Under the pieces are notes generated by a model. That model ran no database searches. It saw nothing but the letters and a program-made list of their open reading frames with translations, and was not told the DNA's origin. This document shows positions 45,489 through 53,972 of a stretch of DNA of 64,000 nucleotides, one piece after another (within the stretch, counting starts at the first letter, position 1; each line of letters begins with the position of its first letter). The translations under genes were made by a program, and so were the position numbers. The stretch is from Proteobacteria bacterium UBA2363 (lineage in GTDB: Bacteria > Pseudomonadota > Gammaproteobacteria > Xanthomonadales > UBA2363): the NCBI GenBank assembly GCA_002344355.1, contig DDTN01000022.1, positions 62,001 to 126,000 of the forward strand. Direction: 5' to 3'.

Positions 45489-47567
45489 ATGACCCGCAGC
45501 CTGGTCCTGATCCTTGCCGGCGCCGTCCTGGCCTGGCCCCTGGCGGCGGACGCCGCGCCGCGCGGCCTCGACGTCCGCGACCTGGTCATGCTGGAACGGG
45601 TGTCCGATCCCCAGCTCGCCCCGGACGGCAAGACGGTCGCCTACGTGGTGCGCGAGACCGACATGGCCGGCAACCGCGGCGTCAACGGCATCTGGCTGCT
45701 CGACCTCGAGCGCCGCGACGCCCGGCCGCGGCGCCTGACCCCGGAAGGGGAGAGCTGGTCGAACCCCCGCTTCGACGGCGACGGCCGCCTGTTCGCAGGC
45801 TCCGCCAAGGGCGGCAGCAACCAGGTCTGGCGCCTGGCCGGCGGCGGCGAGCCGATCCAGGTCACCGACGTGCCCGGCGGCGTCGGCGCCTGGCAGCTCA
45901 GCCCGGACGGCCAGCGCCTGGCGTTCTCGGTGGCGATGTTCCCCGACTGCGCCGACATCGCCTGCACCCGCGAGCGCCTGGAGGCGCGCAAGCAGGTCAA
46001 GGCCAGCGGCACCGCCTACGACGGGCTGTTCATCCGCCACTGGGACACCTGGAAGGACGGCACCCGCAACCAGCTGTTCGTCGCCGAGCTGGACAGCGAC
46101 GGCCGCGCCGGCGCGCCGGTCTGGGTCAGCAAGGGGCCGCTCGGCGACACCCCCAGCAAGCCGTTCGGCGGCGATGGCGACTTCGCCTTCGCGCGCGACA
46201 GCCGCAGCCTGTTCTTCGTGTTGCGCGACGCGGCCGACGGCATGGAGCCGCTGTCCACCAATCTCGACATCTGGCGCGCGCCGGTCGACGGCAGCGAGCC
46301 GCCGGTCAACCTGACCGCCGACCTCAAGGGCGGCGAGAGCAGCCCGGTGCCGTCGCCCGACGGCCGCTACCTGGCGTTCTTCTCGATGGAGCGGCCGATG
46401 TACGAGGCCGACCGCCACCGCATCCTGCTGCGCGACCTCGGCACCGGCACCACCCGCGAGATCGCCGCCGACTGGGACCGCTCCGCCGGCACCCTGGCGT
46501 TCGGCCACGACGGGCGCACCCTGTACGTCACCGCCAACGACGTCGGCCAGAACCCGCTGTTCGCGATCGACGTGGCCAGCGGCCAGGTGCGCCGGCTGAC
46601 CGGCGACGGCCAGGTCAGCGCCGTGGCGGTCGGCCGCGACCGCATCGTCTATGCCATGAACGACCTCGCCAACCCGGCCGACCTGCACCGAATCGACCTG
46701 CGCGGCCGCAACGCCCGGCAGCTGACCCGGCACAACGCCGAACGCCTGGCCGACGTGGTGATGGGCGAATACGAGCAGTTCCGGTTCGACGGCGCCGGCG
46801 GCGCCACCGTCTACGGCCACGTGGTCAAGCCCTGGAACTTCCAGGAGGGCGAGCGCTACCCGGTCGCCTTCATCATCCACGGCGGCCCGCAGGGTTCGAT
46901 GGGCAACAGCTTCCACTACCGCTGGAACCCGCAGACCTATGCCGGCGCCGGCTTCGCGGCGGTGTTCATCGACTTCCACGGCTCGACCGGCTACGGCCAG
47001 GCGTTCACCGACGCGATCCGCCAGGACTGGGGCGGCAAGCCGCTCGAGGACCTGAAGCTGGGCATGGCCGCCGCGCTCGACCGCTACCGCTGGCTGGACG
47101 GCGGGCGCGCCTGCGCGCTGGGCGCCTCCTATGGCGGCTACATGATCAACTGGATCGCCGGCAACTGGCCGGACGGCTTCCGCTGCCTGGTCAACCACAG
47201 CGGCATCTTCGACAACCGCTTCATGTACTACAGCACCGAGGAGCTGTGGTTCACCGAGTGGGAGCACGGCGCCAGGCCCTACTACGAGGACCCGGCCGCC
47301 TACGAGAAGCACAACCCCGCCAACCACGTGGCCGACTGGCGCACGCCGATGCTGGTGATCCACGGCGACCTCGACTACCGGGTGCCGCCCGAGCAGGGCA
47401 TCGCCACCTTCACCGCCCTGCAGCGCAAGGGCATCGCCAGCCGCTTCCTGCGCTTCCCCGACGAGAACCACTGGATCCTCAAGCCCGAGAACTCGATCCA
47501 GTGGCACGACGAGGTCAAGGCCTGGCTGTGGCGCTGGCTGGAGCCGGCGGCCGGCCAGGCCGACTGA
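45489..47567 (+). CDS. Exported S9 (DPP/acylaminoacyl-peptidase-type) peptidase
   Basis: A 692-residue serine peptidase with a signal peptide (LVLILAGAVLAWPLAADAA) and an excellent GGAGGTG ribosome site. It has an N-terminal seven-bladed-propeller region (DPP IV-like repeats) and a C-terminal hydrolase with Ser547 (GASYGGYM), Asp629 (HGDLDYRVP) and His661 (ENHW). Closest in style to dipeptidyl aminopeptidase/acylaminoacyl peptidases of Xanthomonadales. It follows the carrier gene, and together they probably process and import peptides or amino acids. Confidence 0.9.
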   Translation: MTRSLVLILAGAVLAWPLAADAAPRGLDVRDLVMLERVSDPQLAPDGKTVAYVVRETDMAGNRGVNGIWLLDLERRDARPRRLTPEGESWSNPRFDGDGRLFAGSAKGGSNQVWRLAGGGEPIQVTDVPGGVGAWQLSPDGQRLAFSVAMFPDCADIACTRERLEARKQVKASGTAYDGLFIRHWDTWKDGTRNQLFVAELDSDGRAGAPVWVSKGPLGDTPSKPFGGDGDFAFARDSRSLFFVLRDAADGMEPLSTNLDIWRAPVDGSEPPVNLTADLKGGESSPVPSPDGRYLAFFSMERPMYEADRHRILLRDLGTGTTREIAADWDRSAGTLAFGHDGRTLYVTANDVGQNPLFAIDVASGQVRRLTGDGQVSAVAVGRDRIVYAMNDLANPADLHRIDLRGRNARQLTRHNAERLADVVMGEYEQFRFDGAGGATVYGHVVKPWNFQEGERYPVAFIIHGGPQGSMGNSFHYRWNPQTYAGAGFAAVFIDFHGSTGYGQAFTDAIRQDWGGKPLEDLKLGMAAALDRYRWLDGGRACALGASYGGYMINWIAGNWPDGFRCLVNHSGIFDNRFMYYSTEELWFTEWEHGARPYYEDPAAYEKHNPANHVADWRTPMLVIHGDLDYRVPPEQGIATFTALQRKGIASRFLRFPDENHWILKPENSIQWHDEVKAWLWRWLEPAAGQAD

Positions 47568-47721
47568 CGCGGCGCCGCCATCGGCGACCGGCAGGGCGGC
47601 GCGCCGGCGGGCGCGCTGCCCGACGTTCCGCCGTGGCGCCGCCCGCGCCGAGCTTCGCGGCGGCGCACCCCTGAGCTGCCCTGCACGCATCCGCGCTCCA
47701 TTTTTCGCCATCAGGACCGTC

Positions 47722-48543
47722 ATGTCCGCTCCGCAGCCTCCCGTTCCCACCTCGGTCGACGAATACCTGGCGTGGTTCGCGCCCTACGGGAATACCGACG
47801 AGCCCTATGCCCGGCATCATTTCGGCCGCTTCCTTGCGACCTACAGGGAGTTCGACGGCAGCTGGGACCGGACACGCGGCATGCGCGTCCTCGACCTGGG
47901 CGCGCACTGGCTCCACCAGGCGGCGATCTGGCAGCGCGGCGGTTACCAGGTGACCGCGGTCGACCTGCCGGTCACCTTCGGGTTCGAAAGCGTCCAGCGC
48001 CTTGCCGAGTCCGAGGGGATCGCGCTGGTGGTCAACACCGACCTGGAGTCCTGCGAGGGCCTGGCGGGCCTGCCCGACGACGGCTTCGACATCGTCCTGA
48101 TGGCCGAGATCATCGAGCACCTGACCTTCAATCCCGTGCCGCTGTGGCGACAGATCCACCGGCTGCTGGCGCCTCGCGGCAGGATCGTCGTGACCACCCC
48201 GAACTACTACGCGTGGAACGGGCGTGCCTGGGACCTGGGCAGGTTCCTGCGCGGCTTCGGTGGCGGCATCACGGTCGACGAGATCGTCAACACGCGCACC
48301 TACGGCCATCATTGGCGCGAGTTCTCCAGGCGCGAACTGATCCGCTACTTCTGCCTGCTTTCGCCGGACTTCAACACGGTCAAGGCGACGACCATGCGTG
48401 ACTACTATCCGCCGCACCACAGTCGAAGCCGGCGTGCGCTGGGCCGGCTGTTGGAACGGGTGGCGGGACTTCGCCCGAACCTGCACCTGGAAGTCGAACT
48501 GAGCGAGAAGCGCCGGGGGATCGTGATCGAGCCGGGCTGGTAG
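47722..48543 (+). CDS. Class I SAM-dependent methyltransferase
   Basis: A 273-residue Rossmann-fold methyltransferase. SAM motif I is present in the form VLDLGAHWLHQA (Gly-rich loop somewhat degenerate), the acidic end of strand 2 is TAVDL, and DIVLMAEIIEHL and LLAPRGRIVVTTPN are motifs II/III-like. This resembles methyltransferases of surface-glycan or small-molecule loci, but the substrate cannot be predicted. It has AGGA before the ATG. A decayed membrane-protein gene on the other strand follows, so this may be the edge of a disrupted glycan cluster. Confidence 0.85.
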   Translation: MSAPQPPVPTSVDEYLAWFAPYGNTDEPYARHHFGRFLATYREFDGSWDRTRGMRVLDLGAHWLHQAAIWQRGGYQVTAVDLPVTFGFESVQRLAESEGIALVVNTDLESCEGLAGLPDDGFDIVLMAEIIEHLTFNPVPLWRQIHRLLAPRGRIVVTTPNYYAWNGRAWDLGRFLRGFGGGITVDEIVNTRTYGHHWREFSRRELIRYFCLLSPDFNTVKATTMRDYYPPHHSRSRRALGRLLERVAGLRPNLHLEVELSEKRRGIVIEPGW

Positions 48544-48617
48544 CGGAGCGCATCGACGGACGCGGGTCATGGATCGCGCATCGTCCCGCCCCCTTGTCCC
48601 GACCCGCATTAGGATGG

Positions 48618-49834
48618 TCAGCGGGCGCCGACCGCGGGTGACAGATCGGGCAGGGCCAGCGGATGCCGGATGCGCCCACTGGTATCGGACAGCACCAGCC
48701 CCCTCGGTTCGTGGCCGCCCCTGGCGTAACCCCGGTAGCGCCCCTTGGCCTCAGGTCCCACCCTGACCAGCACTCCGACCGCTCGCTGGCCAACGTCAAG
48801 CACCAGCAGTCGCTCCGGCGGGCTCGTCGTGTCAGCCCGCACTGTCACTTCCAGGTACAGCGTCGGTACCGGGTCGAGCCGGTTGGCAACGAAACGCGTG
48901 ACCACGAGCTGGACATCGACCTTAGACGAGTGTCTCGTGTTCCCTTTACGGGCTGTCCGAGCAGACGCGTTTCCGGCCATGAGAAACATCTAGATGCCCG
49001 CGGCCCGGACAACAGGAAGGGCGGCTTCAATGTGCTCGACATAGCCCTCACCGTATCGGGAGCGTCCCGATTCCAGATGACCCACCGCGATCCCGACCGA
49101 GTCGACGCGCAGTCCGTCGCGAACAAGTTCACCCCAGATCCGGTAGCCCTCCGAGGTCGCAACACCCATGGCGGGCGTCGATGCTGTCGCGACGGCGACG
49201 GCCGCCGTCAAGGACCGGTGCAGCACCCGCGGGCTGCCGAGCAGCACCAAGAACCCGCCCAGCCAGAGCAGGCAGGACCACGGCAGGTGGCGATTGGCGA
49301 ATACCTGGTCCGGGTGGTCATGGAAGTAGTCGAGCCGGCCCAGAACAACGATACCCGCGACACCCACGCCGAACCAGGCCAGGGCGAGTCCGGCAAGCCG
49401 AGGCGCGTCTGGATCGTCCGATCGCGCCAGGTGGTGAAGGTCGCCCAGAGCAGGGTGGCGAGGGCGAGCAGGCCCAGCGCCGTCGCGGGTCCGTGCTGCA
49501 CGCGGATGTCGCCCGCGTACGCCCGGTAGCGCTGCGCGATAGGGTGGAAGATCGCCTGCAACCAGTTGGGCAACGACCGCCCCGCGTCAAGCAGATGCAG
49601 CTCCGCCACGCGCACCAGGCCCGGAAAGACCGGCCGGTGGCCGTTCTCCAGCGCCATGACACTGGCCGGAAACGCCTGCTCCATGCACGTCGGATACAGG
49701 CGTCACTGGTCCGCATGGATTTCCGTCCAGCCATGCGTGGCTAGGGTCGACAGGCCCAGCAGCGCGAAGGCGACCGCCAGGGCGAGCAGGACCGTCGCGG
49801 CCGGGTGTGTCCGAAGGTGCGCGGTCAGGGTCAT
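48618..49834 (-). pseudogene. Decayed multi-span membrane protein gene
   Basis: Reading from ATG 49834, the sequence encodes a membrane segment (VLLALAVAFALLGLS), then meets an in-frame TGA at 49703-49705. The same frame continues without interruption into a plausible protein (HLLDAGRSLPNWLQAIFHPIAQRY, then LGLLALATLLWATF) until about 49400. There the coding frame shifts by one base to LAGLALAWFGVGVAGIVVLG. That frame runs to an in-frame TAG at 48990-48992 and again continues to 48618. Hydrophobic segments alternate with loops as in glycosyltransferase-type or other polytopic proteins, but I do not recognise the family. Base composition is less GC-rich than the surroundings. At least three lesions make a functional product unlikely unless they are sequencing errors. 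Confidence 0.65.
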
Positions 49835-50139
49835 GCGTTGCGACGAATCGGGCGGGCAGGGTGCAGCCAGCCAAGGGGCGGTGTGGCTGGGGCGGTGGCC
49901 CGCCACGTCGACAGGGACGACGAGAGCGCGCCGGTCGACCCGCGGTACGCGTCAGGATTCCCCAGGGGAACCGTGGCGCCATCGGTGGAATGCTGCATTG
50001 ACGCGAATGCCGCACGCGGGCGGACTATGCCTTTCGCATCGCCGCGGGGGCGAGCGCGGGATGGCGGACGCAGGGGCGGCACGAACGGCGTGCCGATCGA
50101 CCTCGCTTGACATGCCCCGTCCTCCGGCGAGCGGCGTGC
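49835..50139. other. Intergenic stretch without recognised gene
   Basis: Between the decayed membrane gene and the DUF4105 gene. I see no conserved coding signal, RNA or mobile-element end here. Confidence 0.4.
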
Positions 50140-51408
50140 TCACCGCTCGATCGCGCGCCCGCCATTCGCATCGGGCTGGTCGGGCGCGTGCGCGAACCGC
50201 CGCCAAGCCACGAACCAGGCTACCTGCAGCGGCACCAGCAGCAGGGCCCAGTGCAGGTTGGCCTGCGCGAACACCTGGGGCAGGGCCTTGGCGGCCAGGC
50301 CGAGCAGGGCCGAGACCAGGACCAGCCAGGCCAGGGCGCGGGCCGCCAGGCCCGCCGGGCGGCCGGCGGCCGCCTGTCGCCACCAGGGCCAGGCCAGCAG
50401 CAGGGACAACGGGCTGAGCAGGAACAGGTTCTCGTTGCCGTGCGCGGCGACGTGGTCGGTCACCGTCCACAGCAGCAGCAGGACCAGGCCGGCGAGTCCC
50501 GCCAGCAGGTGCCAGGTGCCGCCGGCCACGGCCAGGCCGCGCCGCCAGCGCCCCGATCCGGCCGCCGCGCGTCGCGAGCCGGACAGCACCAGGACGGCCA
50601 GCGCGATGCCGGCCAGGGCGTAGGGCAGGCGACGATCGGCCGGCAGCAGCGGCGGCGGCGGCACGGTGCCGGCGTACCAGGTTCGCTCGCCCGCGACCAG
50701 GGGGCGGCCGTCGGCCAGCACGACGGCAGGCAGGTACTGGCGCAGTATCCCGGGGATGAACATCTCCTCCCAGAAGCTCAGCCGACGGTCGGCGTCGGGT
50801 CCCAGGCCGAGGTCGATCACGGTGGCCAGCCAGGGGCTGCCCTGCGCCAGGCGCATGGCGTGCATGCGGTAGGTGAAGCCGCGCGAGCGGCCGGCGGTCT
50901 GCCGGCGCAGCTCGCCCTCCACGGCGCGGTCGATGGCGTCGCGGATGCGCGTCGAGCAGTTGGCGCGGAAGTACTCGTACAGGTAGTCGCGGTTTTCCGG
51001 GCGCACCGCCTCGGCCAGTTCGGCGCGCAGCCGTGCCGACTGCACCGCGTCCAGCGCCAGCGCCTGCAGCACCACCGACCGGCCCTCCTCCCGGTAGCCG
51101 TCAAGGTCGAGCGGCGCCGGCAGGGCCAGGGCCTGGTAGAGCATCCGGCCCATCGCGAAGCGGCGCAGGAAGCCGGGCTGGTCGAAGTCGAAGTAGCCGA
51201 AGTTGTAGGACACCCCGTCCGGCCCCCCGACCAGCAGGGCGTTGTGGCCGAAACGCTGCCAGTAGATCTCGCCGGGCGCCATGGTGGCCAGCTCGATCGT
51301 GGTCGCCGGGGACCCTCCGGGCGCCGGCCCGGGGTCCACCGCGGGCGCCTGCGCGACGGCGGCCGTGGCCGCCAGCAGGGCGGCCAGGCCGCACAGCAGG
51401 CGCCGCAT
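50140..51408 (-). CDS. DUF4105 (Lnb N-terminal domain) membrane protein
   Basis: A 422-residue protein: signal peptide (CGLAALLAATAAVA), a periplasmic DUF4105 domain (about 35-260), then four or five membrane spans (about 270-400). The domain carries a conserved His in FGHNALLV (His55) and Cys in RANCSTR (Cys151), the expected catalytic pair of this thiol-hydrolase-like family. A Bacteroides member, Lnb, is an apolipoprotein N-acyltransferase. The gene overlaps the stop of corC (ATGA), exactly where lnt follows corC in many Gammaproteobacteria. Lipoprotein acylation is therefore an attractive but unproven role; other DUF4105 proteins have no known function. Confidence 0.82.
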   Translation of the reverse strand: MRRLLCGLAALLAATAAVAQAPAVDPGPAPGGSPATTIELATMAPGEIYWQRFGHNALLVGGPDGVSYNFGYFDFDQPGFLRRFAMGRMLYQALALPAPLDLDGYREEGRSVVLQALALDAVQSARLRAELAEAVRPENRDYLYEYFRANCSTRIRDAIDRAVEGELRRQTAGRSRGFTYRMHAMRLAQGSPWLATVIDLGLGPDADRRLSFWEEMFIPGILRQYLPAVVLADGRPLVAGERTWYAGTVPPPPLLPADRRLPYALAGIALAVLVLSGSRRAAAGSGRWRRGLAVAGGTWHLLAGLAGLVLLLLWTVTDHVAAHGNENLFLLSPLSLLLAWPWWRQAAAGRPAGLAARALAWLVLVSALLGLAAKALPQVFAQANLHWALLLVPLQVAWFVAWRRFAHAPDQPDANGGRAIER

Positions 51409-52253
51409 CAGGCCGGCGTGTCCAGGTGCAGCAGGTGGACGCGGCGGTCGTCGGCCTCCAGCACCTGGAAGCGGAAACCATCGACTTCGACATTGTCGCC
51501 GACCGCCGGCACCTGGCCGGCACTGGCGGTGACCAGGCCGCCCAGGGTGTCGAAGTCCTCGTCGGGCAGGCTGGCGCCGAACCGGGCGTTGAACTCGGCG
51601 ATCGGGGTCAGCGCGCTGACATGGAAGCCGTCGCCGTTGGCGCGGATCATCTCCTCGACGGCATCGTCGGCGTCGTGCTCGTCGTCGATCTCGCCGACGA
51701 TCTCCTCGAGCACGTCCTCGATGGTGACCAGGCCGGCGACGCCACCGTACTCGTCGACGACGATCGCCATGTGGCTGCGCGTCGACTTGAACTCGCCGAG
51801 CAGCAGGTTCAGGCGCTTGCCCTCCGGGATCAGCACCGCCGGGCGCAGCAGCGGGCCGAGGGCGAAACCGGTGACGCCGGCGCGCACCGCCTTGAGCAGG
51901 TCCTTGGCGAGCAGGATGCCGACGATCTCGTCGCGGTCCTCGCCGTGCACCGGGAAGCGCGAGTGGCCGCTCTCGATGACGGTGTCGACGATGCTGTTGA
52001 AGTCGGCGTCGAGGGCGATCGAGACCACCTGGGCGCGCGGCACCATGACGTCGGCGACGCGCAGGTCGGTGACGCGCAGGGCGCCTTCGATCATCGCCAG
52101 GGTGTCGGCCTCGAGCAGGCCGTTGGCGCGGGCGGCGCGGAGCTCGTCGAGCAGCTCCTCGCGGGTTTGCAGTTCGCCACCGAGCAGGTGGCCGAGTCGT
52201 TCCAGCCAGGTGCGTGGGCTTGGCTGCGGACTACTGGGAGGTTCGCCGTTCAT
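51408..52253 (-). CDS. corC: CorC/YbeX-type CBS-domain protein
   Basis: A 281-residue cytosolic protein with two CBS domains (about 65-190; VADVMVPRAQVVSIA, HSRFPVHGEDRDEIVGIL, AIVVDEYGGVAGLVTIEDVLEEIVGEI) and a C-terminal CorC_HlyC domain ending FRFQVLEADDRRVHLLHL. Related to Mg/Co efflux accessory proteins. Co-located with miaB, phoH and ybeY as in E. coli, but separated from ybeY by about 250 bases of G-rich repeat DNA. The DUF4105 gene is coupled to its stop. Confidence 0.94.
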   Translation of the reverse strand: MNGEPPSSPQPSPRTWLERLGHLLGGELQTREELLDELRAARANGLLEADTLAMIEGALRVTDLRVADVMVPRAQVVSIALDADFNSIVDTVIESGHSRFPVHGEDRDEIVGILLAKDLLKAVRAGVTGFALGPLLRPAVLIPEGKRLNLLLGEFKSTRSHMAIVVDEYGGVAGLVTIEDVLEEIVGEIDDEHDADDAVEEMIRANGDGFHVSALTPIAEFNARFGASLPDEDFDTLGGLVTASAGQVPAVGDNVEVDGFRFQVLEADDRRVHLLHLDTPA

Positions 52254-52350
52254 GTAGCGGTGTATCGCGCTCGCAGGGGAGCGGGATGGCGAAGTCTAGC
52301 CGATTCCCGGGGTGGGGCGTTGAGTCCTTGTCGATCAATGGCTTGGCTTT

Positions 52351-52460
52351 CGGGGCCGGGGCTCGGGATTCGGGAGCGGGGGCAAGGGACCGGGGGCCGG
52401 GGACAGGGGACGGGACCGGGACCGGGACCGGGACACGGCGCTGGCGGGGGGGGGCAGGGA
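52351..52460. repeat. G-rich low-complexity island with GGGACC tandem repeats
   Basis: A G-rich plus strand with repeated runs of three to five G, nearly four copies of GGGACC at 52412-52434, and a run of nine G at 52446-52454. It lies between ybeY and corC. The arrangement could form G-quadruplexes and is prone to length change. Confidence 0.8.
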
Positions 52461-52500
52461 GCGGCAGCGCCGGCGGTAGGGGACGGTGCGGGGCTGGCGT

Positions 52501-52986
52501 TCAGCGGGAGCGGTAAGGGTCGGCGATGCCCAGGCCGGCGAGGATCCGGGTCTCCAGTGCCTCCATGGCCGTCGCGGTCGCGGCGTCGTCGTGGCCGTGG
52601 CCGAGCAGGTGCAGGACGCCGTGCACGGTCAGGTGGGCATGGTGGTCGCGCAAGGGCTTGCCCTGCGCAGCGGCCTCGGCGGCGATCACCGGCGCGCACA
52701 GCACGATGTCGCCCAGCAGCGGCACGGGCACGCCCGGTGGCAACTCGGCGGGGAAGGACAGCACGTTGGTGGGACGGTCCTTGCCCCGGTACTGGCGGTT
52801 CAGCGCGCGGCCTTCGCCGGCATCGACCACGCGGATCGCCAGTTCGGCCGCATGGCGGTGGCCGGCGCCGGCCAGGGCGGCCGCGACCCAGCGCCGGAAC
52901 GAGGCGGCGGCCGGCAGGCCGGCACGGGGCAGGCCATAGCCGACGTGGACCACCGGAACCACAGCATCGCGGCGCGCGGCGCTCAC
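52501..52986 (-). CDS. ybeY: Endoribonuclease YbeY
   Basis: Single-strand endoribonuclease in 16S rRNA maturation and ribosome quality control. The zinc-binding motif HGVLHLLGHGH (His122, His126, His132) is present, together with NRQYRGKDRPTNVLSFP and GDIVLCAP. The 161-residue length is normal. The start is a GTG that overlaps the phoH stop (GTGA); no ATG fits. In E. coli YbeY works with the phoH-family ATPase encoded next to it. Confidence 0.94.
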   Translation of the reverse strand: MSAARRDAVVPVVHVGYGLPRAGLPAAASFRRWVAAALAGAGHRHAAELAIRVVDAGEGRALNRQYRGKDRPTNVLSFPAELPPGVPVPLLGDIVLCAPVIAAEAAAQGKPLRDHHAHLTVHGVLHLLGHGHDDAATATAMEALETRILAGLGIADPYRSR

Positions 52987-53972
52987 GAACCGGCCACGGC
53001 GCGCTGGCCGGCCTCGTGGGCCTCGTAGGCGGTGACGATCTTGCGCACCAGCGGGTGCCGCACCACGTCCTTGCTGGTGAAGAAGGTGAACGAGATGCCG
53101 TCCACCGCCTTGAGGATCTCGATGGCCTGGCGCAGGCCCGAGGTCTGCTGGCGCGGCAGGTCGATCTGGGTGACGTCGCCGGTGACCACGGCGATCGAGC
53201 CGAAGCCGATCCGGGTCAGGAACATCTTCATCTGCTCGACCGTGGTGTTCTGCGCCTCGTCGAGGATCACGAAGGCGTCGTTGAGGGTGCGCCCGCGCAT
53301 GAAGGCCAGCGGCGCGATCTCGATGACGCTGCGCTCGATCAGCTTGGCGACCCGCTCGAAGCCCAGCATCTCGTACAGGGCGTCGAACAGCGGCCGCAGG
53401 TAGGGGTCGATCTTCTGGCTGAGGTCGCCGGGCAAAAAGCCCAGGCGCTCGCCGGCCTCGACCGCCGGTCGGGTCAGCACCAGGCGCTGGACGCGGTTGT
53501 TCTCCAGCGCCTCGACCGCGCTGGCGACCGCCAGGTAGGTCTTGCCGGTGCCGGCGGGCCCGATGCCGAAGTTGACGTCGTGGCGGGCGATCGCGTGCAG
53601 GTAGCGCTGCTGGTTGGGGCCGCGGCCCTTGACCACGCCGCGCTTGACCTTGATCACCACCTCGGGGAGGTCCTGCGCCACGGCCCCGGTCAGCGCCTCG
53701 ACGCCGGCATCCTGGAGCTGGACGTTCAGGCGGGCCGGGGTCAGCGGCTGTCCGGCGGTGTCCTGGTACAGCTCGCGCAGCAGCCGCTCGGCGGTGCGCG
53801 CGCTGCCCGCCTCGCCGATCACCTGGAACAGGTTTCCGCGGTTGTTGATCTCGACGCCCAGGCGCAGCTCGACCTGGCGCAGGTGGGCGTCGAACGGGCC
53901 GCACAGGTTGGCCAGGCGCTCGCCGTCGTCCGGTTCCAGCGCGAACTGCCGTGTCTCCAGGGCGGCGCTCAT
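52983..53972 (-). CDS. ybeZ: PhoH-family ATPase (YbeZ)
   Basis: A 329-residue P-loop ATPase/RNA-helicase-like protein. Walker A is GPAGTGKT (about 143-150), Walker B FVILDEAQN, and VTGDVTQIDLPRQQTSGL is the family motif. The ATG overlaps the miaB stop (ATGA) and its own stop overlaps the ybeY start, so miaB-ybeZ-ybeY form one coupled unit. Confidence 0.95.
   Translation of the reverse strand: MSAALETRQFALEPDDGERLANLCGPFDAHLRQVELRLGVEINNRGNLFQVIGEAGSARTAERLLRELYQDTAGQPLTPARLNVQLQDAGVEALTGAVAQDLPEVVIKVKRGVVKGRGPNQQRYLHAIARHDVNFGIGPAGTGKTYLAVASAVEALENNRVQRLVLTRPAVEAGERLGFLPGDLSQKIDPYLRPLFDALYEMLGFERVAKLIERSVIEIAPLAFMRGRTLNDAFVILDEAQNTTVEQMKMFLTRIGFGSIAVVTGDVTQIDLPRQQTSGLRQAIEILKAVDGISFTFFTSKDVVRHPLVRKIVTAYEAHEAGQRAVAGS

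Noticed and set aside
49703..49705. In-frame TGA read as selenocysteine
   Set aside because: No selenocysteine insertion hairpin or redox motif is seen around it, and the same gene has a TAG and a frameshift as well.
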